NCBI GenBank assembly: GCA_014529385.2
Contig: CM043955.1
Coordinates: 144,619,140 to 144,679,139 of the forward strand
Direction: 5' to 3'
Origin: Adiantum capillus-veneris
Lineage: Eukaryota; Streptophyta; Polypodiopsida; Polypodiales; Pteridaceae
Length of the DNA stretch: 60,000 nt
Of the stretch, positions 1 through 9,664 are shown piece by piece. The first letter of the stretch is position 1. Every line of letters starts with the position of its first letter. The translations under genes were made by a program, and so were the position numbers. The notes under the pieces are model-generated. The model was not told the origin of the DNA, ran no database searches, and was given only the letters and a program-made list of their open reading frames with translations.

Positions 1-2043
1 GACAAGGGGAAGAAGAAAGTAGATGAGTCTACTGAACCTCAAGAGAAAGACGGGCAAGCAAACAAAGGGAAAGCCAAGATGACTGAGGACAATCAGCCCT
101 CCTTTACTGATGTACCCAACCCGAAGAAGATGGAAATCATTGTGGAAGAGACCACAGTAGAGATGGACACGGCTGGTATGGAAAAGCCGGAGGCCAGGAC
201 CAAGGAAAAGGAGATAGATCCAATTCAACAAAAGAAAAACGATTATGAGGATCTGGTAGCGATAGGGTACACTGAAGAAGAGGCCCTTGAGGCGGTTTAT
301 GGGATCACCCTACAAAAACGAGATGATCGGAGAGGGACAGAGGAAAATACAAAGAGTACAAAAGAAAGTGATGAAAAACTGGAAGAGCAGAACGTACTAG
401 AAGAGCCGAAGCCAGTGGAGGTGGTGGCCAAAAAAGCTTTAGAGTTGACAGATGAAGATGAAAAAGACATGCACATGGTGCATGAACTGCTCAACAAGAT
501 CAAAGAAAGATCCAAGGCAAAGGAAGCGGAGATTGAGATAGCCAAACAAAGGGAAGCCGAGTTGCAGAGGAAATTAGAGGATGCTATGACTGAATCTGAA
601 AGTCATAAAGCATCACTCTACGATGCGGAAAACGAGAGAGACGGCTTGATACTCCAGCTAGCTGAGGCCTCAAGAGAAGTAACAAGTGCACAGGAAGCAA
701 GGGAGCGGATGGAAGACGACTTGGAGGCGGCTAAAGATGAGCTCATTGAGCTAAGGGAAAGAGTCGAGCTCCAAGAAAGAACAATCACTAGACTCAGGAC
801 TACCCCTAGAGCTAGCAGAGCAGGAACCGAACAAGAGGGAGCTCTTGTACCAGCTCTGGAAGACCAGGTCTGAAGCTTACAAAGAGAGCTAAGATTAGAG
901 CAAGTGCAAAGGTTGCACATTGCGGAGGGATCATTGGTAGCAGAGGAGAGGCTCACTTTAGAAAATCAAACACTAAGAACAGAGAATGAGACCCTCCGCA
1001 AACAGCTCCAAGATCTACAAGAGCAACAAAGAAGAGAGACAGAGACACCACAAGAAGAATCAGGTGGAGCAGCCATAGAACTACCAGAAACTGGAGAGGT
1101 AACCACAATTGAAGATCCAGCCCCAGTTCACGAGGTGACCTCAACTTCAGGAATCTCTGAAGAAGAAGAACAAAGGCTCCATGACCAAATAGAAAAGTCA
1201 GCAGAGGAGAGTGCCAAGGCGGAAATGGAATGGGAGAGGAGACTCCTAATCTCCATTAGACATCAAGGATTAGACACAAAAGTGCTCCATGAAGAGTGGA
1301 TGCAACCCAGCCTGCCTTTCCCTTTGATGAAGTTTGAAGTGATAAAAACGAAAAAGAGAATAGAGGAGGAGCAGTATGTCGCTCTTTACGAAGGCGACAT
1401 CACAAAAGAGGAACAATCAAAGAAGATTGTAGATTCGCAGCCTAGATGGAGGAAAGGTTGGCTGAACAAATACCCAGCCTATCTCATCTACTTGGTGGAG
1501 GCACCAAAGGAGATTCGGGAGAATGCAACCTTCTGCCCGGTGCCAAGAGTCAGAAGCTGGAAAGAGCATGGTAGGATTGTAGAAAAGAAGCCAAATTGGC
1601 TTAATTACCCCAGGATGCCAGGACCAAAGGCAGGAGAGAGAATAGGTAAAGCCTACATGGTGAAAACCCTAACGGGCACCATCAAGCTCTTTACTGGCTC
1701 TCCTCACCTTTCGTGTCAGATGCTCAAGAAAATTTGCAGGACTCTCTTAGCTTGCATTGAAGTGTTCGCGCCAGATAAATCCACGACCTCGAGTCTACTA
1801 TCGACGGCCGACACAGTGACTGATATGATGTATGATCTTTCATTGCAGCCTTCTCCAAAAGTGTTGCACCTCCTATACCAGAGGATTATGTTTTTGCCTA
1901 GCTTCCACATGCAAACATTCGAAGAAGCTTTCTACACCGGCTTTTTCACCCACGAAAGCAAAATATTCGGCCCAACCTTGACCATCGGCAACCTGCGATA
2001 CGAATCACATTTGCAGATGCTCAAGACGACAGGACTTTATTGA
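1..2043 (+). pseudogene. 3'-terminal coiled-coil ORF of an LTR element (5' end outside window)
   Basis: The frame is open from base 1, so the start lies upstream. One in-frame TGA at 871-873 splits it; the same frame resumes and ends with TGA at 2041-2043. The first half is very rich in E, K, R and D with heptad-like coiled-coil stretches. The second half (from about 1240) is more globular, with W, P and aromatic residues and no zinc knuckle, protease, RT or integrase motif. A purine tract and an LTR start follow 36 bp later, so this looks like an extra ORF between pol and the 3' LTR. I recognise no domain and see no transmembrane segment, so an env-like role is not supported. It could also be a gag-like protein of a non-autonomous element. 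Confidence 0.55.
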
Positions 2044-2078
2044 CCAAGCATAAAGGTCATGTCAGGGACGACATGAAC

Positions 2079-2092
2079 GCGGAGGGGGGGAG
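2079..2092 (+). other. Polypurine tract before LTR H
   Basis: A run dominated by G and A directly precedes a TGTTGAGCC start at 2093. This is the position and composition expected of the plus-strand primer of an LTR retrotransposon. Confidence 0.6.
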
Positions 2093-2302
2093 TGTTGAGC
2101 CAGCAGAGGATCACACCCACATTTTTGCTCACACTCGTCATTTTTGTAACCATTGATTGTAATAAATGTCTTTCCGACATTGATTTTGAATTGAGCCATT
2201 CATTAAGTAACGGGACTCAATTGAGTTTCCAGCTTGTAATCCCGAAGTAATTTCACTTGCTGATGTAATTAGTTAGAGATGTTCTCACCTCCAAGGCTGA
2301 GG

Positions 2303-2309
2303 TATATAA
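2303..2309 (+). promoter_or_regulatory. TATA box in LTR H
   Basis: TATATAA lies about 210 bp into the LTR and about 80 bp before a (GA)n block, consistent with the U3 promoter. Confidence 0.4.
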
Positions 2310-2385
2310 GCCAAAGTTTTGTAACCTAAGGGGATTCAGATTATTAATCAAAGGGAGTTTTTGAGCGCCGTGACTGTGTCTGAGA

Positions 2386-2414
2386 GAGAGTGAGAGAGAG
2401 AGAGAGAGAGAGAG
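2386..2414 (+). repeat. (GA)n microsatellite
   Basis: GA dinucleotides run through the likely transcribed leader of LTR H. Confidence 0.8.
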
Positions 2415-3043
2415 TCTTATCTACTTGCTACGCGAGCTACGGAGCCGCCATTGGAGAAGCGACACCGCCATTGTGTTAGCAACGACGAGAGCTACGCACT
2501 GATACCAAGAGTGCGCGCTATCGGCTTCTATGTGTGGTAAGTTCCTACGAGCTTCGGTGTGAGTTTTCTTCCAACTCGTGTGTCGGAATAGAGCGTGCAG
2601 CATATCTATAGAACCACAACGAGTAGAGCTACACATTAGTACCATCGGGGTCAACAAGTTTCGGTCACCTGTATTTTTCGGCCTGTCTTCATACGCGTTT
2701 ACCGCACGGAGTGGTTATAGGTTGATTTTGCAGTTCAAGTCTTAAGGGTGTTGTTCTTACCTAGTGTATAGACTTCCCCTTGAGTTTGAGATCGATTCAA
2801 TGATTCTAGATCCTGTTTCGTATAGCATTCGTTCATAGTACGGATTTCAGTCACTTGCGTATTTTAGAACTTAGATTTGATTTCCTTAGTAGTGATTGTC
2901 ATTAGAAGGTCGAGTAGGTGATTTGACACCCACCTAGTTGTTTCCATGCGCCTGCGGGTCAAGCTTCGTCCTCGTCTGACAAATTCTATTGTTGGTTGAG
3001 TTCTCGCTATTTAGCTTCCGCTAGCGGCGTAACCGCCTAAACA

Positions 3044-4044
3044 AGCATGGCTCTTGGTTGGATTTGCATTCCATAGCCAAGAGTGTCGGTGTAGGCTCTT
3101 AACTTCTCTACTAGCTTGGAGAAGGAGATGGAGCTCTTGCACACTACACTTCACACAATGAGAGTGTGTGTGGGAGAGTATACCCCTCAAGCAACCCCCT
3201 AGCTTGCTTTGGTTGACCCCCCCTTGTAGCTCATGATTGAAAATCATTGGACCTCTCCAAGCCTAGCCAATCACATGCAGGGGCATATCAACCAACAAGG
3301 ATATCCTTGGGACAAGTGTCCCGCTTTCCCCTTTGAGAGAGAGGACTTGATAAATGCTAAAATAATTAATTAAATTAACTAATTTATCATTGGACCCCTT
3401 GGGAGGCCGACCAATATGCTTTAGGCGGTTGGCATGTGTCCTTGTTGCCTTCTTGGTCTAGGTTTTGCCTTGAGTGAGTGTGTGTGTTCTCTCTCATGGT
3501 CGCATCTTGTAGGAATCACCCCCTCCTTGTAGGGATACTTGTTGACTTTTTGACACCTCAAGCCCCTCAACCTTGGGCCCGGTTCCCACCTCAAGTTTGG
3601 CCCTTAAGCCCCTCAAGCTTGGTCCGGATTCCCATCTCAAGTACAACCCTATCATCTCAAGCATGAAAAGCACCTCAAGCATCTCAGTCATGAAGCACGA
3701 CAAGCATCTCAAGCTTCTCAGTCATCAAGCACGACAAGCACCTCAAGCTTGGGCCGGGTTCCCATCTCAAGTTCCTAGCTTACCTAAGGTCAAAGGACTT
3801 TTTAACACTAACCTTTGGAGGTCTTTAATGAAGCCAACCCTAGAGCTTAAAGCTTTGTTAGCTAGCCTTGCTCTTTGACATACCATCTCTCATTTGGACC
3901 ACTTTACCATTGGCCCTGTGTTGAGATAGATCTGAAAGCACGTGTCTATATTCTAACCCTTGTTCTCGTTTATTCTCCCACATTAAATGATCAGTTTAAT
4001 ATGAGAAAATCATTTGGGTTGGTTAGATATTAGATTTTATGACA
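3044..4044 (+). repeat. LTR family G, copy 1
   Basis: About 1 kb that recurs inverted at 39063-40272 plus 24084-24172, and in direct orientation at 51290-51702 plus 56428-57229. Shared landmarks are a segment reading GCATGGCTCTTGG, an AATTAATTAA-rich patch, tandem-like CTCAAGC units (3560-3780) and the terminal GATTTTATGACA. Copy 1 is followed by gypsy integrase relics and the 56428 copy by gypsy RT, so it is probably a Ty3/gypsy LTR. The left end is cut by element H. Confidence 0.6.
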
Positions 4045-5199
4045 GATACCTACTCCACAAGTAAATAGTATGTGTATCCACAATTGTAGAAATTCGGTGC
4101 CAAATTTCCTATGAATGCCATGGAAATCCATGTGTAGGGCGTTCACACATAAGGGAGACTTATGCACTCTTAAAAGGAAGGTTTTACAGGCCAAAGTTTA
4201 CATAGACATATTCAAGACTATGTCTTGCATTGTCAAATATGTCAAGCTAATAAAGTAGAATGCCTCAAAGCAAATGGATTCTTGTATCCCCTAGAGATCC
4301 CCAATGGTAAGTGGGAAAATATTTCTCTACACTTTATCATAGGCCTTCTTACTACAATCCAAGAGCACGACTCAATTTGGGTTATTGGCGACTAATTGAC
4401 TAAGATGTGTAAGTTTATTCCCAACCCAATAGAGATGGCTAAATTAGAACATGTTTACAGGCTTCATGGTTTTCTTAATAACATAGTAAGTGAACATGTT
4501 TCAAAGTCTAGCAATCACTTTTGTGTGATGGTTTAATGGATTGGACACACAACTCAATTTAAGTACATCTGATCATTCAGAGATGGATTGTTATATAGAA
4601 AAAGGTCAATCAAGTGCTGGAAGATATGCTAAGAGCACATTTATCAAGAAACGAAAAGATTTGGAAGATGATCTCCCAATTCTTGAAATTTCTCGCAATA
4701 TTACAAAACTTGTAACTTCCACGTTTAGTCTATTTTTTGCTTATGTATGGCTTTCAACTAGGATCCCCTATTTTGATGGGGTTAGCCATATAAAAACTTT
4801 AACCTGTCAAGAACTTCACTTAGGATCATACGGATATATTAGGTGTGGCTCACTGAAATGTTGGACAGGCCCAAGATTGTTATAGAAAGTATGTAGATGA
4901 AAAGAGATGACAAGTGACTTCAAGGAAGGTGACGAGATCTTTTTAAAGATATTATGGCCCGCTTAAAATACTCAAGCAAGTAGGAGAAATGGCCTACAAA
5001 TTAGCTCTTTCATCAAACTCTTGCATCCATTCATTATTTCCTTTTAAGTCATTTACGTTAGGAAGGCAATGTTGGTAATCAAGTGCCTTGGTTGATTTTA
5101 TTGAACCTCTTAGTTTACCACATGAACCTAAACAAAACATGGATTCTTATGGGTTATTGGACATAGAATTGTGTTTGTTGTCAAGTACTAAATGAAGGG
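4045..5199 (+). pseudogene. Ty3/gypsy integrase and chromodomain relic (element C, left part)
   Basis: No long reading frame survives, but shifting frames give integrase hallmarks in the right order. They are a degenerate H2C2 zinc region with CQICQ near 4230, a stretch like GKWENISLHFI near 4310, WVIGD near 4385, a relic of the TAYHPQTDGQ block at 4560-4590, then the integrase C-terminus around 4930-5040 with GEMAYKLAL. Remnants of a chromodomain-type tail follow. Copia A interrupts it at 5200, and the tail resumes after 19684. Decay is heavy: many stops and at least three frame changes. Confidence 0.7.
5195..5199 (+). other. Target-site duplication of copia A (left)
   Basis: AAGGG, repeated exactly at 19680-19684 right after the 3' LTR. 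Confidence 0.85.
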
Positions 5200-5426
5200 T
5201 GTTACCATATACATGTGGTAGTGATGTGGGTGAACACACTAGGACCGTCGGGGCATTTTTTCCCTCTTTAGGAGGTTTTTTCCCCCGAGCATTGTATATA
5301 CGCCAATCACTCTAGGGCTATCTATATTTCCACTGCACACTAAGTAACACACTCTCTATTGTGTGTCTTGAGCTTCCTTCGTCTTCTCCAAGCTATGTGT
5401 GTTTCTCTGCAGCCCTAATTCCAACA
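5200..5426 (+). repeat. 5' LTR of copia A
   Basis: 227 bp, TG...CA ends, a TATATA motif near 5297, and a near-identical copy at 19453-19679. Confidence 0.92.
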
Positions 5427-5443
5427 ATTGGTATCAGAGCAGG
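5427..5443 (+). other. Primer binding site of copia A
   Basis: ATTGGTATCAGAGCAGG lies immediately after the LTR. TGGTATCAGAGC is the standard plant initiator-Met tRNA complement. Confidence 0.9.
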
Positions 5444-5784
5444 TTACCTCCCGAGCTTAGTCGCCAGCTGCTCCAGTACATGCCTGCTCACTTTCTTCGA
5501 TTACAGTGAGGCTTGGCGAGCATTCGCAGGTCACAAATATTTTGGGTGAGCTTGTAGAGCTCAGTCTGCTCAGATTTCTGATTCGGGCTCATTTCGGCCT
5601 CCGTTTCCACTACAGGCAGGTATGCACAGGCAATTTCGTCATTTTGTGCAAAATTTCTGTCAGTGCCGTTTTTTGCATAACAGGTGCCTTACAGTCTTCT
5701 ACGATTTGTGCTATATAGCACGTGTTGTTCCCGCTCCGTTTCTCCTATTTTCGGGCAGTTTTCACATCAGGTGCAGCATTTACC

Positions 5785-6527
5785 ATGGCTGACAACAACA
5801 CAGATGTCTTCAAGATGTTTGTTGCTGAGGACAGGTTAGATGGGGACAATTACCCTATGTGGGCTTATATGATGCAACACGTTCTTGTGTCAAAGGGTGT
5901 CTAGAATATTGTGCAGGGCATTGATGTACGTCCTGGTTCTGAGGATGTAGGCGATGTTGAGGATGTTGCAGGTCTTGCTGCAAGGATTGCTGCTATTAGA
6001 TTTGTTTTGCCTACGGCAGAACAATCTCATTGGGATGTAAAGGATGCACAGGCTCATGCATTGATTGCGTTGTCTGTGAAGCGCACCATTGTTCCTCACA
6101 TCCGTTCAGCAAAATCTGCAAAACAGGCTTGGGATATTTTGGCTGGGCTTTATGCAAGTCGCAATGAGGCTAAAATTGATTTGTTGTGTAAAGAGTTGGA
6201 CTCGAAGATTATGCATGAGGAAGATGATATGGACACTTTCCTTGCTAGTGTCAAGGATATCAATGAGAAACTTATTTTGCAAGTGAAGTCATTTCAGACA
6301 GTTCCCTTGTGCAGACTCTTCTTGATGCCTTACCAAATTCCTACGAGACTTTTGCTAGTACTTGGAGACTGATGACCCAAGGAAATCCTGAAGTTGTCAA
6401 GTTTGATGCATTATGCACATTGTTGTTGCAAGAGTCGCTTTCCAGAAAAAAACGGGACTAGGCAGCGTGCAATTGAATAGGCTTTTATTGCTTCTCAAAG
6501 AAAGGGTGGTAACAGCAATGTAGCCAC
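5785..6527 (+). pseudogene. Copia A gag, N-terminal part
   Basis: ATG at 5785 opens a UBN2-type copia Gag: an N-terminal DGDNYPMWAYMM-like block, then AKQAWDILAGLY and a helical stretch. An in-frame TAG sits at 5902-5904 and a frameshift near 6290-6310 moves the rest (DALPNSYETF-like) to another frame. Gypsy B is inserted at 6528; the gag C-terminus with its zinc knuckle continues at 15833. Known copia Gag function is to form the particle that packages the RNA. This copy cannot make it intact. Confidence 0.85.
6524..6527 (+). other. Target-site duplication of gypsy B (left)
   Basis: CCAC, matched by 15833-15836. Removing B and one CCAC rejoins the copia gag in frame, which confirms the junctions. 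Confidence 0.8.
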
Positions 6528-8081
6528 TGATGGGGGCTTTTCACAAGCCAAGCTCCCATACCCCTCTTCTCTCGTCCCCACCCCATGAAAACCCCCTCTT
6601 AGGGAGGGAGTGATAAAAGGCATTGGAAAAAGTAAGAAAAAAATAAAGTATGATTATGTAAATATATAAGAAAGGTAAAATAGGCCACCTCATGCCTGCG
6701 GGGTAGCCCATCCCCACCTTGCCTCTTTTTTCTTCACTGTTGCCCCGCCGGGTGTCCCTTTTCCTCTCCTCCACTCAAAAGGTCAACCCCCTCTCTCTTC
6801 CCCTTGTCCTTTCTCCTTTCTCTCTCCCCTCAAGCTACCCCACCTCTCACCAAGAATGCATTATAACTCACCAATAATGCACCCTAGCTCACATGCAACT
6901 TACCCAATCTTCCAAAATAGTATACCCCACCCCCTCTTTCTCTCTCCTATCATATCCCATGACCCAAATACCCCCCTCTCTCTTTAAAGGGCGCCATGTA
7001 TCTTGTCTTGTAGCTAAATAACCTCCCCCACACTCACACACACTCAGTTTCACTGAAAAAGGTGCCCACAGATCCATCCCCACCCGGTGGTTACCTGATT
7101 TTTCTTGTGTTCACACACATCTGCACACAGATTCACCTCTGAACACACTCCTCTCTTTCCCCTCTTGTAATTACTTTATTCTCCATGTCACCTCTCACTT
7201 TTTTTCATCAACCCATCTCTCTCTCTTAGTCTCTCTCTCATGAGACTGCTATTCTGGCACATATACACACAGCCAAACAAGTGGGGCCCACAGTCACATG
7301 GCCTATGTAGATAATGATTTCTTCATTTCTAAATTCTAGAATTTCTCCCCCTCCTCCTCTCCTATATAAAGAGGGGTCACCATCACACAAACACACACAA
7401 CATCACCAAAGAACACACTATGCACTGTGTGTGCCTAGTGCGCACACACACACGCCCACACCATCACCATCACCGCAATCACCATGCTTGTCTTGAGCAT
7501 GACCTCTACACCCTTGGCTATGGAAAATGAAGGGCAACTAAATGAAGTATGATGGCCATAATCCTCATGCGAGTCTTCGCCATCAACTCCCACCTATCCG
7601 CCATGTGCTCTACCACTCTCTCCCTTCTCATTCCCCTACCCTATGCTCCCCATTTCATCGCCTAATTCTCTAAATAAAGCTTGAGGTTTTGTGAGTATGT
7701 TTTCTTGCAATGTTTTGCCCATGTGAGGTGTGCGGAATCGCCACCTAGTCTTGTGTTGGGAGTGAGCTTGTGTATGTGTGAAGGGTGTGCGGATTCGCCA
7801 TCCTTTTGTGATGCCTAAGTACTAAGCCGCTATACCCCCTCCCTCACTCTCTCTCTCTCTCTCTCACTTGATCTCATTCCCTTTCCTTTTCATCATTACT
7901 CCCAAGCATCCATCTCTCTTGGATGAAAACTTTGTTACGGTGGTGTGTTGTTTGCGTCCTAGCCGCTGAAGCTAGGTGGTGCCCCCCCTGTTTGCTTTAC
8001 CATGACAGGCTCGAGGCGCTCCATTCGGTCCCCGGTGTTTTAGAGGCCGTCGGGGGTTCGGGGTTCGCTTTGCTCCCGTCA
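6528..8081 (+). repeat. 5' LTR of gypsy B
   Basis: TG...CA ends. The LTR is C-rich with CT runs, has a TATATAAA box near 7364, an AATAAA at 7673 and a short (CT)n tract near 7845-7865. It is nearly identical to 14255-15832. Confidence 0.93.
7364..7371 (+). promoter_or_regulatory. TATA box of gypsy B LTR
   Basis: CTATATAAAGAGG is conserved in the 3' LTR copy (near 15090) and sits about 700 bp before the LTR end. Confidence 0.5.
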
Positions 8082-8100
8082 TTTGGTGCCCCCACTGAGG
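8082..8100 (+). other. Primer binding site of gypsy B
   Basis: TTTGGTGCCCCCACTGAGG follows the LTR directly. The TGG start fits a tRNA 3' CCA end. I cannot name the tRNA. Confidence 0.65.
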
Positions 8101-8154
8101 ATATTTTCATGAAACCCTTCAGTTTACAAGACTGAAACCCTTAAACTATTGTGA

Positions 8155-8850
8155 ATGGATGAATGGCTAGCAGGATTTGCTAATTGGACGACAGAAGAAG
8201 AAGAGCTCCAAGCACAACTAGACGAACTCCGCATCTCCATCGAAGCTCGAGTACCAGGCGTAACGGTAATCGATTTGCAGTGGGAGAGTCAACCAACACG
8301 CCAAACCCAGTGGATATACATAGGCCAAGTGCCAAGAAGAAGAAGGAGAAGGTCGAAACCATGTCCGCAACCTACAACCAACCCACAACAACAAAATGGA
8401 AGGAGCTCTACACAATAGAGAATCAACACTATTCTACTTTGAGAATCGGGTAACTCAAGTCACCGAGGTAATTATCACAGTCAGTTTTCAAGTCGCACCT
8501 GATGCTGCAGCACTGATAACGGAATCATTGGCTCACACTCTCACTAGAGAAACTAGGGATCTACTGAGTTTGTTTCAGGAAAGAACACCACCCTCTCCCA
8601 CAAGCTTGGACAGTGACTAAGCACCTCTAAGCTTCACATGAATCAGTACAACCTACCTCAAGACAGATCACACATACCAACACATGTACGCTCAATCAAG
8701 GTAATACTGGATTTGAAGGCTCACTACCAGCACGTCATTGACACCATGCCGGGTGGGGAGCGGTTTTTGGAGGTTCTGGCATCAGATCAACCATTTGTCT
8801 TACCTTTGGTACAAGGCAATGTACCGTTTGAAGTTTTAATCTATGTCTAG
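8155..8850 (+). pseudogene. Leader ORF remnants upstream of gag in gypsy B
   Basis: Three short open stretches (8155-8418, 8396-8620, 8638-8850) lie between primer site and gag in different frames. The first encodes an acidic helix (TTEEEELQAQLDEL) then an arginine run; the second resembles its continuation after a frameshift; the third has HYQHVIDTMPGGERF. They may be the broken N-terminal part of Gag or a separate small protein. I recognise no domain. 8851-8938 holds nothing I can name. Confidence 0.4.
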
Positions 8851-8938
8851 TATAAGAGGGTATACACGCCTCCTTGTAAAGAAGAAAAAAACTTTTGCAA
8901 GTTAAGCAGTGTGTCTTTCTAGCTCTCTCTCAGTAACC

Positions 8939-9664
8939 ATGTCAAGTGTAGCATTTCCAACATTTAAAGGAAAGAAGGGGGAGGATTTGGTAACAGACTT
9001 CCTAGATGACTTTGAAGTAGCATGTGTAGTGAGCAACAAAGATACGGATGAATCCCGGGTTAGAATCTTTAAGCATCTCATGAAGCTAGAAGCTACATCA
9101 TGGTACAATGCACTTCCACAAGCAACCAAGGATGACTGGGAACCCTTAAAAACCGCTTTTAAGAGGCGCTTTGGGGGAGGTACCACTTCAGAAAAGTTGT
9201 GGGACAAGTTGAGAGACTTAAAGCAGGAGGGTCTTTTAGAATATGCCACCTATGAGTCCAAATTTGTGGATTTGTGGGAACGGTGGGTTGAGTCACTGGC
9301 AAGGGGAGAAGCCGCACCCGATTGCCTAAAAAAAGATCGGTTCACGCATGGCTTATGGCCGCTTCTGAAGGAGAAGGTGAAAGGTAGATTCCCGGCTACA
9401 TACGAGTTAGCCGTTGAGATTGCTCGCCTTAAGGATAAGAAGCTGCGAATGAAAGCCAAAGAAACCGAGTCAACAGAAGCAGGAACATCGTGTCAACCAG
9501 CAACTACGACAACCACCATACCACCACCACCGGCTCTTGAGTTAAGAGATGACCAACAAGATATGTTGGCCCATATTACTGACCAACTGCAGAATTTGTA
9601 TGTCCACTTAATACAACAAGGGAGGAGTCAAGAAAGAGATCAAGACCCTGGAAGAGCACGATGA
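8939..9664 (+). CDS. gag: Gypsy B Gag capsid region
   Basis: I take ATG 8939 as the start. The protein has the Retrotrans_gag capsid pattern: FKGKKGEDLVTDFLDDFE, then ATSWYNALPQ, the W..LK.AFKRRFG block and a Y..KF.DLWERW stretch. It ends at TGA 9662-9664 after a P/T-rich linker and a Q/R-rich tail. The zinc knuckle follows the stop in the same frame, so either the stop is a mutation or the knuckle is reached by readthrough. Role: particle assembly and RNA packaging. Confidence 0.85.
   Translation: MSSVAFPTFKGKKGEDLVTDFLDDFEVACVVSNKDTDESRVRIFKHLMKLEATSWYNALPQATKDDWEPLKTAFKRRFGGGTTSEKLWDKLRDLKQEGLLEYATYESKFVDLWERWVESLARGEAAPDCLKKDRFTHGLWPLLKEKVKGRFPATYELAVEIARLKDKKLRMKAKETESTEAGTSCQPATTTTTIPPPPALELRDDQQDMLAHITDQLQNLYVHLIQQGRSQERDQDPGRAR

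Larger units (their letters stand above)
2093..3043 (+). mobile_element. LTR H (probable 3' LTR)
   Basis: It starts TGTTGAG right after a purine tract and has a TATA box at 2303-2309 followed by a (GA)n block (2386-2414). I place the end at ...CTAAACA (3043), because from 3044 the sequence matches the G family. No second LTR copy is in the window, so the end and the duplication are inferred. Confidence 0.5.

Noticed and set aside
6541-7083. Minus-strand ORFs in the gypsy B LTR, duplicated at 14268-14809
   Set aside because: Identical pairs simply because both LTRs are the same; pyrimidine-rich low-complexity sequence gives fortuitous frames.
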